DNA from: Cyclobacterium lianum
GTDB taxonomy: Bacteria; Bacteroidota; Bacteroidia; Cytophagales; Cyclobacteriaceae
NCBI RefSeq assembly: GCF_900143075.1
Contig: NZ_FRCY01000006.1
Location: 113,959 to 177,958, forward strand
Length of the DNA: 64,000 bases
Direction of reading: 5' to 3'
Position 1 is the stretch's first letter. Every line of letters begins with the position of its first letter. A program made the position numbers and the translations under genes. This document shows, piece after piece, positions 52,797 to 61,329 of this stretch. The notes under the pieces were generated by a model. That model worked only from the letters and a program-made list of their open reading frames with translations, was not told the origin of the DNA and ran no database searches.

Positions 52797-55469
52797 ATGA
52801 ATATAGAGTTAGAAAGATTAAAGGAAAATAAGGAGAGGATCCGTCATTGGAAAAAATGGGGGCCTTATCTTACAGAGAGACAATGGGGTACCGTGCGGGA
52901 AGATTATAGTCCTGATGGGTCTGCCTGGGAAAATGTAACCCACGATGATGCCAGGAGCAAAGCATACCGGTGGGGCGAGGAAGGAATTGGCGGGATCAGT
53001 GACCACAAGCAAAAACTTTGTCTGGCCTGGGCCTTCTGGAATGGCAAAGATCCTCTGCTGAAGGAAAGGCTATACGGCCTCACTGGCAATGAAGGCAACC
53101 ACGGAGAGGATGTCAAAGAGCTGTATTATTACCTGGACTCCTCCCCTACTCATTCTTACATGAAGATGCTTTACAAATATCCGCAGGAGGAGTTTCCCTA
53201 TCAGCGGATATTGGAAGAGAATCTGCGCAGAGGTAAAAAAGATCGGGAGTTTGAGCTATTGGACACCGGGATTTTTGACAATGATGCCTACTTTGATATC
53301 TTTCTTGAATACGCAAAGGCAGATATAGAGGATATTTTTTGCAAAGCTACTATCTACAATCGTGGACATAAAGAAGCCAGTATCTGGGTGATGCCCACTA
53401 TCTGGTTTCGTAAAACCTGGTTTACCGGAGACGAACCCTTTATGCCTTCCCTGAGAAAAACCGGACCTGCTAAAGTGAAGGCTTTTTCCCCAAAATCTGG
53501 AAACTACAGCTTTACCTTTGAAGGAGAGCCCGAATTACAGTTTTGCGACAACGAAACAAACAGAGAACGACTTTATCATATCGGCAATCAAAAAAAGTTC
53601 CTGAAAGATGCGATCAACGACTATGTGATTCACGGTGAAAAAAAGCACCTTAATCCCAAATTTACCGGAACAAAAACTGCAGCCATCTATAAAATAAGTA
53701 TTCCTGCCGGAGAGAAAGCAGAGGTAGTCCTGAGGATGCAGCGGGAAGAAACAGCCAACCCCCTGGAAGATACCAACGAAATCTTTGAGCAAAGGATTAA
53801 GGATACCGATGCATTTTATCAGGACTTACAGGAGCGGGTCAAAGATGATGAAATGCGATTGATCCAGCGACAAGCATATGCTGGCATGCTCTGGTCCAAA
53901 CAATTTTATTACTACAATGTCGAACGCTGGCTGGAAGGAGATCCCGGCAGATATCAACCACCTCAGGAAAGAAAGTCCGGAAGAAACAGCAACTGGCGTC
54001 ACTTGCAAAATTACGACATCATCTCTATGCCAGACAAATGGGAATATCCCTGGTATGCAGCCTGGGACCTTGCTTTTCACTGCATACCGCTGGCAAGGTT
54101 GGATCCGGATTTTGCCAAAGACCAGTTGCTGCTTTTGCTCAATGACTGGTATATGCATCCAAATGGCCAAATGCCGGCCTACGAATGGAATTTTAACGAT
54201 GTGAACCCACCAGTACATGCTTATGCGGTTCAACGAATATACCAGATTGACAAAAAATTCAGGGGAAATAAGGTAGGAGACCAGGAGTTTCTGGAACGGG
54301 CTTTTCACAAGCTATTGCTCAATTTTACCTGGTGGGTAAACCAGAAAGATGACGAAGGAAAAAACATTTTTGAAGGAGGCTTTCTGGGTCTGGACAATAT
54401 CAGCGTATTTGACAGAAGCCATGTAGACAAACTTTTTGGCAAACTGGAACAGGCAGACGCCACCTCCTGGATGGCCATGTTTTGCCTGAATATGTTGCGG
54501 ATTTCTCTGGATCTTTGTGAATTTAATAAAGTGTACCAACATACCGCTACGAAATTTCTGGAGCATTTCCTCTACATCGCTGGCGCCATGAACAATATTT
54601 CCAAGGAAAACATCAGTTTATGGGACGATGAGGACAACTTTTTCTTTGACGTATTGCACCTTCCCGGCAAGGAACCCGAATTAATGAAGGTCAAATCTGT
54701 AGTTGGAATAATTCCGTTATTTGCAGTTGAACCCATCCGGGAAGAATTGTTCGATGATTTGCCTGAGTTTAAGAATAGGCTGGATTTCTTTTTCAAAGAG
54801 AAGCCAAAACTTGCCGCACTGGTCTCCAATTGGATACATCCCGGCCATGAGAAAAGAAGGTTATTTTCCTTGCTAAGGGGCCACCGGATGAAAAGTTTGC
54901 TGCACAAAATGCTCGATGAAAAAGAATTTCTATCTGACTACGGAATTCGTTCTCTTTCAAAAGATCACCTGAAAAACCCCTACTCCGTACAGATCAATGG
55001 CAGCCGTTTTTCGGTAAGCTATGCCCCGGGTGAGTCGGAGACGACCATGTTTGGCGGAAACAGCAATTGGAGAGGACCGATTTGGTTTCCCATCAATTAC
55101 CTGATCATTGAGTCCCTGAAAAAATTTGATTTCTACTACGGTGGCACTTTCTCCATCGAATACCCGACCGGGTCCGGCAAGTTTATTACGCTGGATCTGA
55201 TAGCCAAGGAACTTTCCCTCAGGCTGATCAACCTGTTTAGAAAAGATAAAAATGGCAATCGCCCCATCTATGCTGATAGCGAAAAGATGCAAAAAGATCC
55301 GCATTTTCAGGATCTTATTTTGTTCTATGAGTATTTTCATGGCGAAGATGGCCGGGGCCTCGGCACTTCTCATCAAACCGGCTGGACGGGGCTGGTAGCC
55401 GAATTAATCCACAAGTATTACAAGGAAAAGGAATTTTACCCAAATGCTGCTACCCTTTTCAAAAGCTAA
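52797..55469 (+). CDS. GH63-like glycosidase (MGH1-like)
   Basis: An 890-residue cytosolic (no signal peptide) glycoside hydrolase of the (alpha/alpha)6-barrel GH63 relatives. N-terminal landmarks are WKKWGPYLTERQWGTVREDY and WGEEGIGGISDHKQKLCLAWAFWNG. The barrel begins near residue 350 with LWSKQFYYYNVERWLEGD, then WEYPWYAAWDLAFHCIPLARLD, and the C-terminal signature GGNSNWRGPIWFPINYLIIESL. Such proteins in Bacteroidota and Cyanobacteria are annotated as glucosidases or mannosylglycerate/glucosylglycerate hydrolases; which one is unclear. The gene's last 26 bases overlap rnhB in another frame. Confidence 0.9.
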   Translation: MNIELERLKENKERIRHWKKWGPYLTERQWGTVREDYSPDGSAWENVTHDDARSKAYRWGEEGIGGISDHKQKLCLAWAFWNGKDPLLKERLYGLTGNEGNHGEDVKELYYYLDSSPTHSYMKMLYKYPQEEFPYQRILEENLRRGKKDREFELLDTGIFDNDAYFDIFLEYAKADIEDIFCKATIYNRGHKEASIWVMPTIWFRKTWFTGDEPFMPSLRKTGPAKVKAFSPKSGNYSFTFEGEPELQFCDNETNRERLYHIGNQKKFLKDAINDYVIHGEKKHLNPKFTGTKTAAIYKISIPAGEKAEVVLRMQREETANPLEDTNEIFEQRIKDTDAFYQDLQERVKDDEMRLIQRQAYAGMLWSKQFYYYNVERWLEGDPGRYQPPQERKSGRNSNWRHLQNYDIISMPDKWEYPWYAAWDLAFHCIPLARLDPDFAKDQLLLLLNDWYMHPNGQMPAYEWNFNDVNPPVHAYAVQRIYQIDKKFRGNKVGDQEFLERAFHKLLLNFTWWVNQKDDEGKNIFEGGFLGLDNISVFDRSHVDKLFGKLEQADATSWMAMFCLNMLRISLDLCEFNKVYQHTATKFLEHFLYIAGAMNNISKENISLWDDEDNFFFDVLHLPGKEPELMKVKSVVGIIPLFAVEPIREELFDDLPEFKNRLDFFFKEKPKLAALVSNWIHPGHEKRRLFSLLRGHRMKSLLHKMLDEKEFLSDYGIRSLSKDHLKNPYSVQINGSRFSVSYAPGESETTMFGGNSNWRGPIWFPINYLIIESLKKFDFYYGGTFSIEYPTGSGKFITLDLIAKELSLRLINLFRKDKNGNRPIYADSEKMQKDPHFQDLILFYEYFHGEDGRGLGTSHQTGWTGLVAELIHKYYKEKEFYPNAATLFKS

Positions 55470-56043
55470 CAGAATTGAGGCCGGCTGTGATGAAGTAGGC
55501 AGAGGATGCCTATGCGGACCTGTCGTCGCTGCGGCCGTCATTTTGCCTCCGGACTATGCCAACGAATGGATCAATGATTCAAAAAAAATAGGCAGGCAAA
55601 AAAGGTTGTTACTGACCCGGGAGATCAAGGCGCGGGCGCTGGCCTGGTCAATAGGAAGGGCTGAGGTAGAAGAGATCGACCAAATCAATATCCTGAATGC
55701 CTCCTATCTGGCCATGCACCGCGCCATCGATACATTAAAAGTGCAGCCCGAGCACTTGCTTATCGATGGCAACAGGTACCAACCCAAACACCCCATCCCC
55801 TTTGATTGCATCATCAAAGGAGACGGGAAATACGCCAGCATAGCGGCGGCTTCCATACTTGCCAAAACCTACCGCGATCAGCTGATGGTAGATCTGGCAA
55901 AGGAATATCCCGGATACGAATGGGAGAAAAACGTGGGGTACCCCACAAAAAAACATCGGGAAGGCATTCAGCAATTGGGCCACACGCCGCTTCATAGAAA
56001 ATCATTTCGATTACTTCCAGACCAGATAAAACCGAACCGGTGA
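55444..56043 (+). CDS. rnhB: Ribonuclease HII
   Basis: A 199-residue endonuclease that nicks DNA at incorporated ribonucleotides and removes RNA from RNA-DNA hybrids. The active-site DEVGRG motif has Asp16 and Glu17 (AGCDEVGRGCLCGP). The two later acidic ligands lie in LLIDGNRY and IIKGDGKYASIAAASILAK. The GRG loop that recognises the junction ribonucleotide is intact. It starts at an ATG inside the end of the glycosidase gene and is likely cotranslated with it. Confidence 0.96.
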   Translation: MLLPFSKANRIEAGCDEVGRGCLCGPVVAAAVILPPDYANEWINDSKKIGRQKRLLLTREIKARALAWSIGRAEVEEIDQINILNASYLAMHRAIDTLKVQPEHLLIDGNRYQPKHPIPFDCIIKGDGKYASIAAASILAKTYRDQLMVDLAKEYPGYEWEKNVGYPTKKHREGIQQLGHTPLHRKSFRLLPDQIKPNR

Positions 56044-56092
56044 CCATCCGGGGAACAATTAATCCATCAAGCCGGTTTAAAAACAAAAAACT

Positions 56093-57283
56093 GTGACTGT
56101 GAACGCTAAACATACCATCAGCCTGCTACTGCTCATCATGAGCCCCCTATGGTCAATCGCCCAGGACAATGTCCAGAAAGCCCAACCCATTTTAGGAGAA
56201 GTACCCCAGAAAACAAGCGATGTATTTCTACCAGAGGTACCCGGGGTAAAAGTAGAGGTCTGGGTAGACAGCCTTACCATCCCATGGACATTGAGATTCA
56301 TGCCAAACGGGGATGCCCTTGTAGCTCAAAGACCGGGAAATATTGTTCGCATTCCTTCCGGGAAACAGGAGCAGGAACATTATTTTGATGTTCCTGATGC
56401 GGTGCATGAAGTAGATGCCGGCCTGATGGGTCTGGCATTACATCCTGACTTCGAAAACAACAACTGGATTTATATCATGCACGCCTACCGCAATCAGGAA
56501 GACCAGCTCCTGAGCCGGGTGCTTCGTCTGGAAAATCAGGGAAACACGGCCAGGGTGGACAAAGTGATCATGGACAATATTCCTGCCTACGCCATACATT
56601 TGGGCGGTAGAATCGCTTTTGGTCCGGATGAAAATCTGTATATCGGCACAGGAGACATGTCACAGCCCTTTCTTGCACAAGATATCAATCATCTCGCCTC
56701 CAAAATTCTCCGGATAACGGACGAAGGAGAAATTCCAGCAGACAATCCCTTCGGGAATTCTCCGGTATACTCTTACGGGCATCGTGTGGTGCAAGGCTTT
56801 GCCTGGGACCCGGACACGGGTGCTTTTTTCAATTCTGAACATGGTCCCTCGGGAGCCGAAGTAGAGGGAAGCGTCCGCTACCGGGATGAAATCAATAAGG
56901 TAGAAAAAGGAGGTAATCACGGCTGGCCGGTAGTCGTCGGCGCACCAGGTATGAGCAGCTATGTAGATCCCCTGGCCATCTGGAACCAGGCGGCAGTCCC
57001 TCCGGCTGGCATGACCTTTTACAAAGGCGATCTCTTTGTAGCCTCTCTGGGTGGGCAGGCATTGGTGCGCCTGGTCTTTGATAAGGAAAAAGACTATGAA
57101 GTGAAGCGTATCGAACGGTGGTTTTCCTATGCGCCCTCCAAAGGAATTTACGGCAGATTCAGAGATGTCACCGTTGGACCCGATGGAAATTTATACCTGA
57201 CCACCAGCAATACTGATGGACGGGCTGCATTGAAAATTCACGATGACAAAATACTGAAACTTACCTTCGAACAGGCTCAGTGA
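56093..57283 (+). CDS. PQQ-dependent sugar dehydrogenase (GDH-B / Yli-like beta-propeller)
   Basis: A 396-residue secreted six-bladed beta-propeller dehydrogenase. A signal peptide (ISLLLLIMSPLWSIAQ) precedes the blades. Hallmarks are VDAGLMGLALHPDFENNNWIYI, GGRIAFGPDENLYIGTGD, and the Ca2+/PQQ segment SEHGPSGAEVEGSVRYRDEINKVEKGGNHGWPVV. No ATG lies at the N-terminus: an in-frame TAA is at 56078, so translation starts at GTG 56093 or GTG 56099. Whether it oxidises glucose or other aldoses, and whether the organism makes PQQ, is not visible in the window. Its 3' end overlaps the convergent NAD(P)HX repair gene by 7 bases. Confidence 0.9.
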   Translation: MTVNAKHTISLLLLIMSPLWSIAQDNVQKAQPILGEVPQKTSDVFLPEVPGVKVEVWVDSLTIPWTLRFMPNGDALVAQRPGNIVRIPSGKQEQEHYFDVPDAVHEVDAGLMGLALHPDFENNNWIYIMHAYRNQEDQLLSRVLRLENQGNTARVDKVIMDNIPAYAIHLGGRIAFGPDENLYIGTGDMSQPFLAQDINHLASKILRITDEGEIPADNPFGNSPVYSYGHRVVQGFAWDPDTGAFFNSEHGPSGAEVEGSVRYRDEINKVEKGGNHGWPVVVGAPGMSSYVDPLAIWNQAAVPPAGMTFYKGDLFVASLGGQALVRLVFDKEKDYEVKRIERWFSYAPSKGIYGRFRDVTVGPDGNLYLTTSNTDGRAALKIHDDKILKLTFEQAQ

Positions 57284-58761
57284 ATCCCCCACTGGCAGAA
57301 ACTTTCCGGAATTTTCCCGATAATATCGGAAGCGATGGTACCTCTCCTAAGGGCTTTCCCGGCCAATTGACCAGCATGTCCATGGTGAAATACGCCGCAT
57401 ATGGCTGCGTTTTCTATTCCGTACCCCTGGCCCAGAAAAGAGGTAAGCATCCCGGTAAGCACGTCTCCTGATCCTCCGGTAGCCATATAAACCGACCCGG
57501 AATTATTAAAAATCTGCTTTCCATCCGGAAGAGATACCAGCGTGAAGGCACCTTTCAAGACCAGCACACATCCATATTTCCTGGCAAAGTCGCCGGCTAG
57601 TTTGATGCGTTCAAAATGGTTTTTACAGGCTATGCCTGTAATTCGTTCAAATTCCTTCACATGTGGAGTAAGTATCAATTTCGGATGCAGCAGGTTCAAC
57701 CATTCCGGATGGTCGACCAGAATATTAAGGGCATCTGCATCCAGCACTGTGGGCCCCTCGTATTCGCTCAGCACCTGATAGACCAAATTACAGGCCTGTT
57801 CCCCTTTGCCAAGCCCCGGACCAATCCCAATCGCGTCTATCCCGGTGGTATCTAACTGCCCGGCGACTTCCTTTTCGACCTCTCCCGCCATCACCATGGC
57901 TTCCGGAACCGCTGTTTGCATGATCTCAACCCCACACCCAGGGACATGGCAAAATACCAAACCGCTCCCTGACCTGAGTGCAGCCCGGGCAGATAGACAG
58001 ATAGAACCCATTTTTCCGTAGCTACCTCCAGCCAGCATCACCCGGCCAAAGTCACCCTTATGGCTGAATGCATGAAAGGTCTTGTGGTATTCCTGTAGCT
58101 TTTCACCGGAATAGAAAAACTGTCCGGACTCAAATGCCTCAAAATATGCTGAGGAAATGCCAATGCTTCGGACTACCAATTTCCCGCTGTAGGCGGCATG
58201 TTCAGGGCAGAGCAAAGCGATTTTTGGAAATTGAAAACTCACCGTGTAGTCTGCCCTGAAAATTTCTCCTTCACCCGGGGCATCCGACGGCAGCCCAGAG
58301 GGCATGTCTATACTTATTTTTATGCCGGTATAATCATTCAGCTTTCGGATCAATGCCAGATATTCTCCGGCGAGCGGCCGATTGATCCCTACCCCAAAAA
58401 CAGCGTCGATCACAATATCCGCGGGCTGCACCTGATCCCATTCGGACAAGGGTATCACTTCTGGCAAAACGCGCAAATTTTGTCGGAAATCCGCCGAACC
58501 GGTTTCCGGATCTCCTGAGAGTCCTACCGCCACAGCGTACCCCTTCAGGGCTAATATCCTGGCTATCGCCAGTCCATCCCCACCATTATTGCCTTTTCCG
58601 CAATAGACAGCAATATTTTTATCCTTATCAAATTGAGGAACAAACCAATCACAGAAAGCATTGGCTGCCCTTTCCATGAGTTGGTAGGAGCTGATACCTT
58701 CTCCCGAGACGTATTGCTGGTCAAGGATTTTTACCTGATTTCCTGAAAGTATTTTTTGCAT
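57277..58761 (-). CDS. nnr: Bifunctional NAD(P)HX epimerase / ADP-dependent NAD(P)HX dehydratase
   Basis: A 494-residue fused repair enzyme. The YjeF-N epimerase half (1-210) has YSGEGISSYQLMERAANAF, VYCGKGNNGGDGLAIAR and DIVIDAVFGVGINRPL. The ribokinase-like dehydratase half (about 225-490) has KGDFGRVMLAGGSYGKMGSI, GIDAIGIGPGLGKGEQ, and the catalytic Asp433 in GGSGDVLTGMLTSFLGQG. It returns damaged NADHX and NADPHX to the usable cofactors. The length matches the E. coli Nnr fusion. It is convergent with the sugar dehydrogenase (7-base overlap). Confidence 0.96.
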   Translation of the reverse strand: MQKILSGNQVKILDQQYVSGEGISSYQLMERAANAFCDWFVPQFDKDKNIAVYCGKGNNGGDGLAIARILALKGYAVAVGLSGDPETGSADFRQNLRVLPEVIPLSEWDQVQPADIVIDAVFGVGINRPLAGEYLALIRKLNDYTGIKISIDMPSGLPSDAPGEGEIFRADYTVSFQFPKIALLCPEHAAYSGKLVVRSIGISSAYFEAFESGQFFYSGEKLQEYHKTFHAFSHKGDFGRVMLAGGSYGKMGSICLSARAALRSGSGLVFCHVPGCGVEIMQTAVPEAMVMAGEVEKEVAGQLDTTGIDAIGIGPGLGKGEQACNLVYQVLSEYEGPTVLDADALNILVDHPEWLNLLHPKLILTPHVKEFERITGIACKNHFERIKLAGDFARKYGCVLVLKGAFTLVSLPDGKQIFNNSGSVYMATGGSGDVLTGMLTSFLGQGYGIENAAICGVFHHGHAGQLAGKALRRGTIASDIIGKIPESFCQWGIH

Positions 58762-58849
58762 GTTGCAGGGTCGTTTAAAATATGCCTGATGTTTTGTCCC
58801 GATTACCGGTATGGCTCCACACTTCCTGCTATTCCCTACACAGCAACAT

Positions 58850-60238
58850 TTACTTGCTTCGAAGCCTCTCTATCTCCTCGATCGTCGATTCCAGTGGATC
58901 TCCCAGCAACGATGAGCCCTCAGGATTGATGTGAAACCCATCCTCAATGCGGATGCCTCCAAAGTTGCGAAATTTTGTCAGCTTTCCATAATTTATAAAA
59001 TCCTTATGCAACTTTTCCGCTTCCCACTGATCCATCAATTGAGGTATGAAATAGAGGCCCGGCTCCACGGTAACGACATTTCCTGCTTCCAGCTCCTTGC
59101 CAAGCCGGAGAGATTTGAGACCAAACTGAGTGCTTTTTTTCAAAGTCGGAGTGTAGCCTACATATTCCTCACCCAGATCCTCCATGTCATGCACATCCAG
59201 GCCCATCATGTGCCCCAGTCCACATTGAAAAAAAAGGGCATGCGCACCATTCTCAACGGCATCATCTACATTTCCACACATCAGGCCCATCTCCTTCAAG
59301 CCCTCTGCTAATTTTTTACAGGCCAGAAGGTGAATATCCAAAAATCGAATTCCCGGCTTCAGGGCCCTCACCGCAGCCTGCTGGGCAGTGTAGATGATCT
59401 GATAAATCTCTTTTTGCTGCTCCGTAAATTTCTTTCCCACGGGAAAGGTACGGGTAATGTCACCTGCATAATGCAGCTCATTTTCCGCACCGAAATCCCC
59501 AAGCACCATCTTTCCTTCCGATAGCGTATTGGAATAATTGTGGTTGTGCAATATTTGACCATCAATGGTAACAATGGGCAAAAATGACAGGTTTCCGCCT
59601 GCGGCCATGGCTTCTCCAGTAAGCATGGCCCGCAATTCATATTCCTTCATGCCTGCTCCGGCCTGTTGCATTACCCGGCGGTGCATTTTCACGCTGGTGT
59701 TTACCGCTTCATCGATTGCTGCTATTTCCTCATTGGATTTAATGGATCTCAACGCCACCACTGCCCGGATAAAGTCGTCTGAAGCCTGAGCCGGAACCTG
59801 CGCCACATCGATATTCAGCCAATGAACAATTTTCTGCACATTTTCCGGCCGATATGGAGGTAGGTAGTGTATTTTCCTTTTTCTGCCATTATCCAGGTAT
59901 TGCTGCAGGTCCTTTAACGGACGGGTTTGTGCTACACCAACCGCTGTGGCCAAATCAGCGATTTTTGTTTTCTCACCGTGCCAGATCAGCTCTTCCGTGG
60001 TCAGTTCGTCTCCGAATATGATTTCCACATCAAGATCCAGGTCTATCACTGCCACCAGGCCTGGTAAATCCAAACCAAAAAAATAGAGGAATGAGCTATC
60101 CTGCCTGAATGGATACCAGTTGTCTTTAAAATTACTGCTGCTCTCTTCGTTTCCGGCAAACAACAAAATTCCTCCCTTCAGGGATTTTTTTAAATGCTGC
60201 CGTCTTTCCTGATAGGTGTTGCTTGAAAATAATTTCAT
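58850..60238 (-). CDS. Xaa-Pro aminopeptidase (aminopeptidase P)
   Basis: A 462-residue M24B metallopeptidase that removes an N-terminal residue before proline. An AMP_N domain comes first (YQERRQHLKKSLKGGILLFAGNE, DSSFLYFFGLDLPG). The pita-bread catalytic domain has metal ligands in VLGDFGAENELHYAGDITRTFPVG, CGLGHMMGLDVHDM, VVTVEPGLYF and RIEDGFHINPEGS. The length is close to E. coli PepP. There is no signal peptide, so it acts in the cytosol. It is on the same strand as the DapA-like and DPP IV genes (gaps of 84 and 89 bases), forming a three-gene proline-peptide set. Confidence 0.95.
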   Translation of the reverse strand: MKLFSSNTYQERRQHLKKSLKGGILLFAGNEESSSNFKDNWYPFRQDSSFLYFFGLDLPGLVAVIDLDLDVEIIFGDELTTEELIWHGEKTKIADLATAVGVAQTRPLKDLQQYLDNGRKRKIHYLPPYRPENVQKIVHWLNIDVAQVPAQASDDFIRAVVALRSIKSNEEIAAIDEAVNTSVKMHRRVMQQAGAGMKEYELRAMLTGEAMAAGGNLSFLPIVTIDGQILHNHNYSNTLSEGKMVLGDFGAENELHYAGDITRTFPVGKKFTEQQKEIYQIIYTAQQAAVRALKPGIRFLDIHLLACKKLAEGLKEMGLMCGNVDDAVENGAHALFFQCGLGHMMGLDVHDMEDLGEEYVGYTPTLKKSTQFGLKSLRLGKELEAGNVVTVEPGLYFIPQLMDQWEAEKLHKDFINYGKLTKFRNFGGIRIEDGFHINPEGSSLLGDPLESTIEEIERLRSK

Positions 60239-60322
60239 TTGATAACAGACACTTTAAATTACCGCAACCAGCAAGGTTGTAGCTGAAACATCAAATTAAA
60301 TACATTTATTCATTATTGCTCT

Positions 60323-61240
60323 TCAGAGAGAAATCTTTTCCCAGGTGGGAAGTACAGGTCTTTCTGCAAGCGCATCCTCAATGACTTTCAGAATCCGCTG
60401 ACGTTCCTTGCCGGCAAGCATCAGCCTCGGGGCCCGCACATATTCCGTGCCCATTCCAGTGGCCACTTCAGCGAGCTTGATGTACTGTACCAGCTTGGGA
60501 TGGATATCCAGTTCCAATAACGGAAAAAACCAACGGTAAATCTCCCGTGCCTCTTCGATCCTACCCTCCTGCACCAGCCGGTAGATGGCTACCGTCTCGT
60601 AGGGAAAAGCACAAACCAATCCTGCCACCCAGCCATGCGCACCCAATGTCAGACTTTCCAGTGCCAGGGGATCTACACCTCCCAGGATTTTGAAGCGATC
60701 GCCAAAGCGGTTGATCATTTTTGTCACCACGGTCAAATCACGCGAAGATTCCTTCACCGCATTGATATTCGGGCAGGAGGCCAATTCTTCGAACATGTCC
60801 AGGGTCACCAGTATTCTGTAGTCAACCGGGTTATTGTATATCATGATGGGCAGATCGGTAGCGCCTGCAATCTCCTTGAAAAAGGCTACCGTCTCTCTGT
60901 CATCTGCCTTGTACCGCATTGGGGGAAGAACCATCAACCCCTTTACTCCAGTCTCATTGGCCGACTTCACCACCTCAATCGCCCTCCGGGTAGATTGTTC
61001 GGCGATCGTCAGGACCAGCGGAATTTTATCTGCTACCAGCTCCAGGGTAGATTTTACCAGCTTCTCTTTTTCTGCATCTGTGAGGGTACTCGCCTCTCCC
61101 AGGCTTCCTCCGATAACAATACCGTCTACTCCGGCTTTCATTTGTACTTTGATATTGGCATGAAAGGCTTTCAAGTCCAGCTGGTCTTCAGCGGTAAACT
61201 TGGTGGTAATGGCTGGAAATACTCCTTTCCAATGTATCAT
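60323..61240 (-). CDS. DapA-superfamily (class I aldolase/lyase) protein, not dihydrodipicolinate synthase
   Basis: A 305-residue (beta/alpha)8 barrel with the Schiff-base Lys163 (NAVKESSRD) and Tyr135 (IMIYNNP), 28 residues apart as in DapA. But the DapA TT site is GGSLGEASTL here (GTTGESATL in DapA), and the DapA Arg five residues after Tyr is Asp140, so it should not use aspartate semialdehyde. Related enzymes include N-acetylneuraminate lyase, KDG aldolase and the 4-hydroxyproline-pathway deaminase. The neighbours cleave proline peptides, so the last is attractive (inference). ATG 61240 is used; a TTG at 61264 adds 8 residues. Confidence 0.9.
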   Translation of the reverse strand: MIHWKGVFPAITTKFTAEDQLDLKAFHANIKVQMKAGVDGIVIGGSLGEASTLTDAEKEKLVKSTLELVADKIPLVLTIAEQSTRRAIEVVKSANETGVKGLMVLPPMRYKADDRETVAFFKEIAGATDLPIMIYNNPVDYRILVTLDMFEELASCPNINAVKESSRDLTVVTKMINRFGDRFKILGGVDPLALESLTLGAHGWVAGLVCAFPYETVAIYRLVQEGRIEEAREIYRWFFPLLELDIHPKLVQYIKLAEVATGMGTEYVRAPRLMLAGKERQRILKVIEDALAERPVLPTWEKISL

Positions 61241-61329
61241 AGCTTTATTTTTTGTGGTAAACAATGTTTTAATTCAAGTACAATTCTGCAATTTCAAAAA
61301 CTTTATTTTCAGTCAGCTATTTTCGGGCA

